Origin: Sedimenticola selenatireducens DSM 17993
Lineage (GTDB): Bacteria > Pseudomonadota > Gammaproteobacteria > Chromatiales > Chromatiaceae
Length of the DNA stretch: 64,000 bases
Reading direction: 5' to 3'
NCBI RefSeq assembly: GCF_000428045.1
Contig: NZ_ATZE01000022.1
Coordinates: 34,387 to 98,386 of the forward strand
Shown: piece by piece, positions 26,133 to 33,645 of the stretch
Position numbering within the stretch: the first letter of the stretch is position 1
Layout of the letters: each line of letters opens with the position of its first letter
Made by a program: the position numbers and the translations under genes
Notes under the pieces: generated by a model
The model's database searches: none
Seen by the model: only the letters and a program-made list of their open reading frames with translations
What the model was told of the DNA's origin: nothing

Positions 26133-28187
26133 TCAACCAAACCGCTTCCGGATCTCCTCCGCCCGCAGCCGTGCCCGGGTGTAGCTGGACAGCGCCTTGA
26201 CGCCGGCGCCGCAGGAACGGAACACGCAGACGCCCTGGTCTTTCATTTTTGCCACCAGGGGTTCGTAGAGTTCGCCGCCATCGACAATCCCGATCAGCGG
26301 CTTGTCCAGTGCAGCGACCATCTTCGGCATCTGGTGGGCGATGCTCTGCTCGTCACCCAGGTCATAGCCGGGGCGCAGCTTGTTCTCCACCAGAGTGCGC
26401 ATCACGGGTGACATGGGATCGAGTCCCACCACAACGGCGTCGATATTGGGATCCTTCGCCATCGCCTCGGCACATTGCAGGTGCGCTTCGTCGTCGGCGC
26501 CTGGGTTGATGTCCATCGGGTTACGGATCTCCATCAGGGCGTCCAGCCGTTTCGCTTTCAGGATCTCGCCAATGCGGGTCTCGGTCTCGGCCGAGAGGGC
26601 GGCCACTTCGAGTGAGAAGTTGTCCGACTGAACGTTGTCGGCCATACCCACGGCCTCGAAGCCGGCGCCGCTGACTGCGCCCAGCCGGTTACCGCCGATG
26701 GTCTTGTCGTGCAGGCAGTCGGCTATGTAGAACAGGTCGTTGAAGCGGTCGAAGTCGTCGCAGACCATGCCGCCGGCCTGGGTGATCACCGCTTCCAGCA
26801 GTGCGAAGTCTCCTGCGATCGAGGCGGTGTGGCCCATGGTGGCGTTGGCGCCGAACTCGGAGCGGCCCGCCTTGTAGAGCACCACTTGCTTGCCCTTCAG
26901 CACCGCCTTGCGCACGCCCTTGGCGAAGTGCAGGCCATCCAGGTCGCGGAAGCCCTCGGCATAGACGCCGATGGTGTCTATGCCGTCCAGCTCGGCGAAA
27001 TAGTTGACCATGTCGCCGTGGGTGAGGTCGTTCTGGTTGCCCAGCGCGGTCATGTAGGCGGGGTCGAGCCAGGGATTATGGCTGATACGGGTGATCATGA
27101 AGGCGCCGCTCTGACTGATCAGGGCCGAGTTGCGTTGCGCCTTCTTTTGCCCCTGGGGCAGGCGGTTCTTGGGGATAAACCAGGTGTCGTACTCACCGGG
27201 ATGGGAAACGATGCCGAGGCAGTTGCCGCCGAGGAAAACCGGGCCGCCGTCCTCGCTGTGATGCGCCTCGTTGATGCGTTTCATCATGGCCGCCGCCGGT
27301 TCCCGACTGGCGGTGGTCTCGCCCAGTCCGCCGGGGATCAGCATCACCGCCTCGGCGGCGTTGGTGGCGATCACCTCGTCCACCAGGTCGTAGACTGCGT
27401 CGGCGGCAATGGCAACCACGAACAGGTCCAGCTTGTGCTCCAGGGAGGCGAGGCTCTCGGCGCATTTGACGCCGTCGATCTCATCCTCGTTGGGGCGGAT
27501 GATGGTGATCTGCGAAGCCGGGTAGCCACTGGCCAGAATATTCTTGAGGATGATGCGACCGAAGTTCATCTTGCTGCCGGAGACACCGATAATGCCGATC
27601 GATTTTGGATGCAGCATCTTGCCGATTTTCTTTACCGGGCGCGGAGCCGGCACCGGGGTGGGACGGCTGTACTCGCAGACGCCCTCACCGAGGGCGATCC
27701 GGTTATCGATAAAGCTGAACGGGTTGAGTTCCAGGCACTCCAGCACGAACGGGGCGTCCGGGTTGGTCGGGGCGTAGTGTCGGGCCAGGCTGATGAAGGC
27801 GGTGAAGCAGTCGCTCAGGTTCTGGTCGTCTACCTTTCCTTCCAGTTTGCGATAGGCGATGGTCGCCTTGAATGCCTGCAGCAGATCTTCACCGCTGGTC
27901 AGGTCGGCGGCGGCACTGACGCCGCCCTGGCCCTTACGCAGGGCGCTGGCCAGCAGTTCGCCGGTCTCGCCACCCAGCCCGGCACTGATCACAATGCCGA
28001 ATTCGCGGGTGTTACGGATAGCGAGGGAGAGCTCAATGCCGGTGCCGGGTTCGACACTGGCCAGCGGCAGGCCGGCCATCTCCAGCAACTGCCGCAGGTC
28101 GGCGTCGTGCAGGGTCTGGTGGCCGTCGCCGGTGCGGGTCTGCAGCAGGGCGGTGATGCCGTCCAGGTCGTGGGTGTTGTTTGTCAT
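26133..28187 (-). CDS. ADP-forming acyl-CoA synthetase-like protein with rearranged domains
   Basis: A 684-residue relative of NDP-forming acyl-CoA synthetases, which interconvert acyl-CoA plus ADP with acid plus ATP. The N-terminal ~180 residues look like the C-terminal half of an ATP-grasp domain (GIELSLAIRNTREFG, LECLELNPFSFID). A CoA-binding domain (from about 190, MLHPKSIGIIGVSGS) and two succinyl-CoA ligase-like domains follow. The phosphorylated His is likely in ATMGHTASIAGD. The ATP-grasp part is at the wrong end and appears incomplete, so activity may need a partner or differ. It is first in this report's minus-strand set beside the thiolase; the acyl substrate is unknown. Confidence 0.75.
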   Translation of the reverse strand: MTNNTHDLDGITALLQTRTGDGHQTLHDADLRQLLEMAGLPLASVEPGTGIELSLAIRNTREFGIVISAGLGGETGELLASALRKGQGGVSAAADLTSGEDLLQAFKATIAYRKLEGKVDDQNLSDCFTAFISLARHYAPTNPDAPFVLECLELNPFSFIDNRIALGEGVCEYSRPTPVPAPRPVKKIGKMLHPKSIGIIGVSGSKMNFGRIILKNILASGYPASQITIIRPNEDEIDGVKCAESLASLEHKLDLFVVAIAADAVYDLVDEVIATNAAEAVMLIPGGLGETTASREPAAAMMKRINEAHHSEDGGPVFLGGNCLGIVSHPGEYDTWFIPKNRLPQGQKKAQRNSALISQSGAFMITRISHNPWLDPAYMTALGNQNDLTHGDMVNYFAELDGIDTIGVYAEGFRDLDGLHFAKGVRKAVLKGKQVVLYKAGRSEFGANATMGHTASIAGDFALLEAVITQAGGMVCDDFDRFNDLFYIADCLHDKTIGGNRLGAVSGAGFEAVGMADNVQSDNFSLEVAALSAETETRIGEILKAKRLDALMEIRNPMDINPGADDEAHLQCAEAMAKDPNIDAVVVGLDPMSPVMRTLVENKLRPGYDLGDEQSIAHQMPKMVAALDKPLIGIVDGGELYEPLVAKMKDQGVCVFRSCGAGVKALSSYTRARLRAEEIRKRFG

Positions 28188-28224
28188 AGTGCTGTTCCTG
28201 ATAGTGGTCAGTATGTTTGCTGCA

Positions 28225-28274
28225 TGTAGGAGCGGCGCCCCGCCGCGACTCGGCCCGGGGCGGGCCTCCTACAG
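28225..28274. repeat. REP-like element A
   Basis: Arms TGTAGGAG (28225-28232) and CTCCTACA (28266-28273) enclose a G/C-rich inner part (GGCGCCCCGCCGCG, then CGGCCCGGGGCGGG). The TGTAGGAGCGGCG opening is like the REP elements of pseudomonads and other gammaproteobacteria. It lies just upstream of the CoA ligase-like gene start. Confidence 0.8.
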
Positions 28275-28330
28275 GTTGTTGTTAGCGCGGCAAAAGATGG
28301 ATAAGACGCAGCCATCGATCGTCGTTGTCC

Positions 28331-28394
28331 GTAGGAGCGGCGCCCCCGCCGCGAATGTGTCGCGGCATATCGGCCCGGGGCGGGACTCCTACAG
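28331..28394. repeat. REP-like element B
   Basis: Second copy of the same element: GTAGGAGCGGCGCC at the left and GGCCCGGGGCGGGACTCCTACAG split across the right arm. The central loop is longer (about 20 bases, GAATGTGTCGCGGCATAT) than in copy A. It lies 24 bases before the thiolase stop. Confidence 0.8.
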
Positions 28395-28417
28395 GTCGTT
28401 TTTAGCGCTGGGTGGCA

Positions 28418-29623
28418 TCAAACCCGCTCAATCACCACGGCTATGCCCTGGCCAACGCCGATACACATGGTGCAGAGGGCATAGCGGCCCCCGCTGCGAT
28501 GCAGCTGGTAAGTGGCGGTGGTGAGCAGGCGTGCGCCGCTCATGCCAAGAGGGTGTCCCAGGGCGATCGCGCCGCCGTTGGGATTGATGCGCGCGTCGTC
28601 ATCGGCCAGTCCCAGGTGCCGTGTCACCGCCAGGGCCTGGGCGGCAAACGCCTCGTTGAGTTCGATGACATCCATCTGGTCCAGGGTCAGTCCGAGCCGT
28701 TTCAGCAGCTTTTCGCTCGCGGGTGCCGGGCCAAAGCCCATGGTGCGCGGCGGAACACCGGCGGTGGCCATGCCGAGGATGCGGGCGCGAGGTGTCAGCC
28801 CCTGTTGCCGGGCCGCCTGCTTGGAGGCGATCAGCAGTGCACAGGCACCGTCATTGACGCCCGAGGCGTTACCAGCGGTGACGCTCCCCTCGGGATGGAC
28901 GATGGGGCGCAGTTTCGTCAGCTGATCGATTCGGGTCTGGGGACGGGCGTGTTCGTCCTGACTGAAGATGACCGGGTCGCCCTTGCGTTGGGGAAGGGTG
29001 ACAGGGATGATCTCTTCGGCCAGCCGACCCGCCTCCTGGGCGGCGCCGGTGAGTTGCTGGGAGCGCAGGGCGAAGGCATCCTGATCCTCGCGACTGATGC
29101 CGAACTCGACTGCCAGATTCTCGGCGGTTTCGGGCATTGAATCGACACCGTACATCTCCTTCATTTTCCTGTTGATGAAGCGCCAGCCGATGGTGGTGTC
29201 GAAAATCTCCGCCTGGCGCGAGAAGGCGCTCTCCGCCTTGCCCATGACGAACGGGGCGCGGGACATGGACTCCACACCGCCGGCAATCATCAATTCCGCC
29301 TCGCCGCTCTTGATGGCGCGGGCGGCTGTGCCTACCGCATCCATGCCGGAACCGCACAGCCGGTTCAGGGTGCCGCCGGGCACGGCATCGGGCAGGCCGG
29401 CCAGCAGGGCGGTCATGCGTGCCACGTTGCGGTTATCCTCGCCTGCCTGATTGGCGCAGCCGTAGAGCAGATCGTCCAGCTGATACCAGTCGACATCAGG
29501 ATTGCGCTCCATCAGCGCCTGGACCGGCAGGGCGGCAAGATCGTCAGTGCGCAGGGCAGCGAGGGTGCCGCCATAGCGACCGATCGGGGTGCGGATGGCA
29601 TCGCAGATAAAGGCTTCGGGCAT
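28418..29623 (-). CDS. Acyl-CoA thiolase, 3-oxoadipyl-CoA thiolase-like
   Basis: A 401-residue thiolase. The nucleophile Cys90 lies in NRLCGSG, the second site in GHPLGMSG, and the C-terminal Cys in CIGVGQG. The opening EAFICDAIRTPIGRYGG is typical of PcaF/PaaJ-type 3-oxoadipyl-CoA thiolases. The ATG at 29623 follows AAAGGAG; a longer upstream frame is not needed. In this island the plausible job is cleavage of 3-oxopimelyl-CoA to glutaryl-CoA and acetyl-CoA after ring opening; that is inference. It is flanked on both sides by REP-like elements. Confidence 0.88.
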   Translation of the reverse strand: MPEAFICDAIRTPIGRYGGTLAALRTDDLAALPVQALMERNPDVDWYQLDDLLYGCANQAGEDNRNVARMTALLAGLPDAVPGGTLNRLCGSGMDAVGTAARAIKSGEAELMIAGGVESMSRAPFVMGKAESAFSRQAEIFDTTIGWRFINRKMKEMYGVDSMPETAENLAVEFGISREDQDAFALRSQQLTGAAQEAGRLAEEIIPVTLPQRKGDPVIFSQDEHARPQTRIDQLTKLRPIVHPEGSVTAGNASGVNDGACALLIASKQAARQQGLTPRARILGMATAGVPPRTMGFGPAPASEKLLKRLGLTLDQMDVIELNEAFAAQALAVTRHLGLADDDARINPNGGAIALGHPLGMSGARLLTTATYQLHRSGGRYALCTMCIGVGQGIAVVIERV

Positions 29624-29681
29624 GTTTATGCTCCTTTGGTTGAATGTTGGTTGTCCAATGTTGTTCAGTGATCCGTCGGCC

Positions 29682-29747
29682 TGTAGAAGCGACGCCCCCG
29701 TCGCGAACGTTTCGTGGTCGCATCGGCCCGGGGCGGGCCTCCTACAG
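29682..29747. repeat. REP-like element C
   Basis: Third copy: TGTAGAAGCGACGCC (left arm, slightly diverged) and GGGCCTCCTACAG (right arm), with the same CGGCCCGGGGCGGG inner segment. A degenerate half copy (CGGCCCGGACGTGGGCCTCC) follows at about 29772-29791. Confidence 0.75.
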
Positions 29748-29883
29748 CAATTGTCTCGGACCACGGCGATTTCGGCCCGGACGTGGGCCTCCTGCCGGTA
29801 TGGCTTGGCTATGGGAATTCAGTGTGGGAAAAGGCAGGTGTAGCCGGTCGGGCCGGCCGGGTAGCAAAACGAACGCTGGCCGG

Positions 29884-30777
29884 TCAGTTGCCCTGCAAGT
29901 AGGGCGCGCACTGCTGAATCAGCACTTCGAGACTCTGCTCGATGGTCTGGCCCGAGGTCATGATCTCGAAATTCGCCAGACGGTAGTCCGCTTCCCGTTC
30001 ATCCAATATCAGTTTCAGATCATCCATCGCCTGCTGGCTGCCTGCCATCGGACGCATGTCACCCTGTTCAATGACACGGTTCATGTGATCCTCCGGCAGC
30101 GCACGCACCCAGATGGTGTAGAAGTGCTCCCGCAGCATCCGGAAGGTCTCCGCCTCGGAGATCAGACTGCCGCCGGTCTCCAGCACCACGTGCCGATAGT
30201 CGGTAATGGTCTGCTGCAGCGCCTGCAGCTCCAGCCGGCGGTAGTTGCCCTGGCCGGTGAGGGAGATCAACTCGCCTATGTCCATCCCCGCCAGTCGTGA
30301 GGTCACGTTCTGCAAGCGGATGAACGGCACCTGGAAATGCTTTGCCAGCAGTTCACCCAGGGTACTTTTGCCACTGCCGCGCATCCCGATCAGGGCTACG
30401 CCGCGATAGACGCCCTGGCCAGGCGAGAAGGCGTTACGCAACAGCTTGAACGCCTTCTCCTGTATCTCGGGAGTGAAGGTATCGATCAACTCGCCGAGCG
30501 GCGGGTACTTGATGCAGGTCTCTTCCTGCTCAGGTAGCAGTGAGCCGATACGTACCCCGAGAGCGTTGGCGATACGTGATAGCAGGGCCAGTGAGACATT
30601 GGCGGTGCCGCGTTCCAGCTGGGCCAGATAACGCTCCGAGACGTCCGAATGAAAGGCCAGGTTCTTGCGTGTCAGCCCGCGCCGCGAACGCACGGAACGC
30701 ACCCGAGAGCCGACCACTTCGGTGAGCTCTTCAATACCTGCGTCTTCCCCTGTGGGGGGGTTGATTGTCTCGGTCAT
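29884..30777 (-). CDS. XRE regulator with shikimate-kinase-like domain (BzdR/BoxR family)
   Basis: A 297-residue regulator. An XRE helix-turn-helix occupies about residues 22-82 (RSRRGLTRKNLAFHSDVSE). A linker leads to a shikimate-kinase-like domain with a Walker A loop G131-M-R-G-S-G-K-S-T139. This architecture defines BzdR and BoxR, which repress anaerobic (bzd) and aerobic (box) benzoate operons and are released by benzoyl-CoA. The position inside the aromatic island supports the same ligand here. Targets may include the kor/had promoters; not shown. It is separated from the aldehyde oxidoreductase gene by a 91-base A/T-rich gap that should hold its promoter. Confidence 0.87.
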   Translation of the reverse strand: MTETINPPTGEDAGIEELTEVVGSRVRSVRSRRGLTRKNLAFHSDVSERYLAQLERGTANVSLALLSRIANALGVRIGSLLPEQEETCIKYPPLGELIDTFTPEIQEKAFKLLRNAFSPGQGVYRGVALIGMRGSGKSTLGELLAKHFQVPFIRLQNVTSRLAGMDIGELISLTGQGNYRRLELQALQQTITDYRHVVLETGGSLISEAETFRMLREHFYTIWVRALPEDHMNRVIEQGDMRPMAGSQQAMDDLKLILDEREADYRLANFEIMTSGQTIEQSLEVLIQQCAPYLQGN

Positions 30778-30868
30778 GCCTTCACGTTCCTATGAGTAAC
30801 CTCTCCAGCCTGATATTACCATGATACTGATATTTGTACCTTTTCCACATTGATTTCTGTCTATATAT

Positions 30869-33202
30869 TTACCCCCCCGCCAGCATCGGTACCAGACTCA
30901 CTTCGTCGCCATTGTGCAGGGTCATTCCCTGTTCAGAGGCGACTACCAGATGATCGTTGATGGAGATACCGAACGAACTGTCGCCCAGCGCCTCAGCCGC
31001 CTGCGGCAGGCTGTTTTTCAGGCGCTGCCTCAGCTCCCGGATATCTTTCACCGGCCGGTTGATGACCAGGCTGTTGCGTTTGACCCCGGGCAGTTTCGGC
31101 AGATTTACCTTCAGGCTGTAACCGGTCAGCACCTGGGAGAGGCTGTCCCACCAGTCGCTGCTGGGCAGTCCATCCGGTTCGAAGCCGGAAACTTCGTAGA
31201 AACGCTGTTTCATCTCATCGAACGCCTGCTGATCGATCTTTTCGCCGCTGAATGGGCCGGCGCTGTTGGGTTCCTCGAACCAGCGTCTGGGCAGGGTGTC
31301 GTCGGCATCGGTGAGACCGCGCAGGGCATTGATCATGCGCTCCACGGCGATCACGTTGCGACCGCTGTTGAGCAGGTCGTCGCTGCTCATCTCGATCCCG
31401 GTCAGCAACTTGAGCTGCTGCGCAAACTCCTCGGTACCGGTCAGGGACGGCGAGTTGAACAGCTTGGTGGTAAAGCGGCACATGCCTACCGAGTCGCCGA
31501 CCGCGAAGGTGTCCTCACAGCGGCGTACCGCGTACTCCTTGCCGCCGTACTGATTCGGTTCCGCGGAGACCTTGCCGCCATACAGGGCGGTCTTGAACTC
31601 GGCGTCGTCGTTGATACGGGCGTTGATCTCCAGGGTGACCCGGTTGCGCAGGTGATCCATGCCGCGGGTCGCCACCGCCAGCCCCAGGGCAAACGCCTTG
31701 AGGATGCGGCTGTCATGGGGGTCGGATTGGAACAGCCCCTTAACGGTCATGCGATAGTCCAGTGCCTCGGGCGGATACTTGCCGGTGGCCACCGCCTGGC
31801 TGGAATCGGCCACCACGTCACCGAAGCCTTCGCGCCGGGCCAGCATGAACAGCAGTTTTTCTACCGCCTCATAGTTGCCCCAGCTCAGGTCAAGGCCGCC
31901 GGTAGTGGTCTGGTCGATAACGCCGCGCTGGTAGAGCTCCATGGCCCAACCGATGGCGCCTCCGGTACCGGAGGAGTCGAGTCCCAGGTCGTTGAGGATG
32001 TTGTTCAGCCGCAGCACCTTTTCCGGTTCCGTGATGCCAATGTTGGGGCCGAACTTGCCGACGGTGACATATTCCGGACCATCGCCCTTGTCGTACCGGT
32101 CGAATACCCCGTCGCCCTTGATGCCCTGGTAGCTGGCGGTGTGTTCATGCTGCACCTCCGCCTGCGAGGTATCGTAGCTGGCGTTGCCGGTCACGCCTTT
32201 CAGCGCGTTGGCGCCAAAGCCACCCTTGGCGCCGGGAGTCATGTCGTTCAACGGCCGGCACTTCACCGGGCACTTGTAACAACCGTCCATGCCGGTGCGG
32301 TAGCCGTCGAAATTGTCGGCGTCCAGGTCCTCCACCCAGGTGTTCTCCTGGTTGTTCTTGGTGCCGATGGCACCAAGGATACGGCTTGGCTTGTACAGAA
32401 ACGGGGTGCCAACGGTCTTCAGTGCGTTGTGAATCACGCTGGTGCTGATCACCTTGTTGCTGATCTCCTTGGCTCCCAGCTTGAACTCCTTGGAGGTGGC
32501 GATCTTGCCCGGCGCGCCATCGATCATGATCGCCTTGAGACCCAGCGAGCCCATCTTGGCGCCGGGGCCGCCACGCGCCCAGATCGCCTTGATACCACCC
32601 ATGATGCCGGCACTCAGGGCCAGGTTCTCGCCGGCGCTGGTGATACGCGCCAGGGCCATGTCCTTGCGCTCGGTGCGTTCGAAATCTCGCTCGATCGCCT
32701 CGGTAACGTCCAGGTTGTCCATCCCGATGTAGGGGGTGGCATCAAGGAACTGCACGTCGTCGAATGAGATCTTCAACAGGGTCCACTGCGGGTTGCGCCC
32801 ATAAACTACCAGGTGGTCATAACCGTGGTGGCGCATGAAGGCGGGGAAATAGTCGCCGACATTACTGTCGAGGATGGCGTCACTCTCCGGAGAGAGGCTG
32901 GTGACATTGCCCCGGGTGGCGGAGGCCATGTAGCCGGTGAAGACCCCGCTGCCGAAGATCAACGGTACCTGTGGATCGAGAGGTTTGAGCGGTTCCGCCT
33001 GCTCGGTTGCGAGCAGATTGTAGAGCAGGTACATGTTGGCACCGCGGCCGCTGAGGAAGGTGGTCAACACCTCCTTCGGCAGATAGGCCTTGCGGTGGCT
33101 GCGCCGCTCCAGATCCACGAACAGTACAGCACCCTGAGTGGGGTACTGGGGTGCATCATGCAGGCGGTTCAGCAATGCGTCGACGCGATCTCTGGTATTC
33201 AT
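30869..33202 (-). CDS. aor: Tungsten aldehyde:ferredoxin oxidoreductase fused to a C-terminal MoaD-like domain
   Basis: A 777-residue AOR-family enzyme, longer than the usual ~600-620. The catalytic part (1 to about 640) has the iron-sulfur ligands C308-x2-C311-x3-C315 in DGCYKCPVKC and the RGGPGAKMGSLG pterin-binding region. The last ~80 residues form a ubiquitin-like MoaD/ThiS-type domain (about 697-777) ending ...NGDEVSLVPMLAGG, with the terminal Gly-Gly on which MoaD is activated. AORs oxidise aldehydes to acids, reducing ferredoxin. Beside padJ it could convert phenylacetaldehyde or benzaldehyde. No small AorA or FAD AorC gene adjoins. Confidence 0.85.
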   Translation of the reverse strand: MNTRDRVDALLNRLHDAPQYPTQGAVLFVDLERRSHRKAYLPKEVLTTFLSGRGANMYLLYNLLATEQAEPLKPLDPQVPLIFGSGVFTGYMASATRGNVTSLSPESDAILDSNVGDYFPAFMRHHGYDHLVVYGRNPQWTLLKISFDDVQFLDATPYIGMDNLDVTEAIERDFERTERKDMALARITSAGENLALSAGIMGGIKAIWARGGPGAKMGSLGLKAIMIDGAPGKIATSKEFKLGAKEISNKVISTSVIHNALKTVGTPFLYKPSRILGAIGTKNNQENTWVEDLDADNFDGYRTGMDGCYKCPVKCRPLNDMTPGAKGGFGANALKGVTGNASYDTSQAEVQHEHTASYQGIKGDGVFDRYDKGDGPEYVTVGKFGPNIGITEPEKVLRLNNILNDLGLDSSGTGGAIGWAMELYQRGVIDQTTTGGLDLSWGNYEAVEKLLFMLARREGFGDVVADSSQAVATGKYPPEALDYRMTVKGLFQSDPHDSRILKAFALGLAVATRGMDHLRNRVTLEINARINDDAEFKTALYGGKVSAEPNQYGGKEYAVRRCEDTFAVGDSVGMCRFTTKLFNSPSLTGTEEFAQQLKLLTGIEMSSDDLLNSGRNVIAVERMINALRGLTDADDTLPRRWFEEPNSAGPFSGEKIDQQAFDEMKQRFYEVSGFEPDGLPSSDWWDSLSQVLTGYSLKVNLPKLPGVKRNSLVINRPVKDIRELRQRLKNSLPQAAEALGDSSFGISINDHLVVASEQGMTLHNGDEVSLVPMLAGG

Positions 33203-33384
33203 GACATATCCTCTGACATTCTCCTGTTACCGATTCGGCAGCAGGCGGGCCGGGCGTGTACAGGCCTCCGTTGCCTGCATACGCCCACTCCCTGTGTAGC
33301 TCCCTTTGCCGGAAGCCGCTGTTGATCCATGTTTACCCGAGGGGCGGAGTCAACGCCGACCCCGACCTTTCGGTGGCGGAGCTG

Positions 33385-33410
33385 GTCCGCCCTGCGGACG
33401 CCCTGCGGGC
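33385..33410. other. Two adjacent small hairpins upstream of the aldehyde oxidoreductase gene
   Basis: GTCCGC/GCGGAC (33385-33390 and 33394-33399) and GCCC/GGGC (33400-33403 and 33407-33410) form tandem G/C-rich stems in the 227-base gap before the minus-strand AOR gene. They may be part of a structured leader or a terminator for the upstream pad transcript. There is no T-run. Confidence 0.35.
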
Positions 33411-33429
33411 GCCGATCCGTTTTGAATCG

Positions 33430-33636
33430 CTACTTCTGTTGAAACAGATTGCAACCGAACTCGCCACGCATCTGTATCCCGGCGAATTCATCATCGGTGC
33501 GCACCAGGGCGCGCAGCGGATTTGAGCGCATCTGCTCGAACAGTTCGCAAACGCCGAACCCTTCCTGCTCATGCTCATTGCGCAGGACGACGTTCTCCTC
33601 ATAACGCCAGTGACTACAGCTGTGACAAAAGCTCAC
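33430..33636 (-). CDS. Small Cys-containing protein coupled to padJ
   Basis: A 68-residue protein starting with GTG, with TAGGAGG five bases upstream. That TAG is also the padJ stop, so the ribosome site overlaps the end of padJ and translation is very likely coupled. Cys4 and Cys7 form a C-x-x-C pair (SFCHSCSHW), and Cys30 and Cys62 are further candidates for metal binding. Not recognised as a known family. The tight linkage suggests it serves the phenylacetate pathway or its regulation. Confidence 0.7.
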   Translation of the reverse strand: MSFCHSCSHWRYEENVVLRNEHEQEGFGVCELFEQMRSNPLRALVRTDDEFAGIQMRGEFGCNLFQQK

Positions 33637-33645
33637 GAGTGCCTC

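Noticed and set aside
26709..28229. 506-codon open frame on the plus strand
   Set aside because: It is antisense to the CoA ligase-like gene, has the composition of a mirror frame in G/C-rich DNA and lacks recognisable domains.
30914..32767. 617-codon open frame on the plus strand
   Set aside because: Antisense shadow of the aldehyde oxidoreductase gene; no start signal or known domain.
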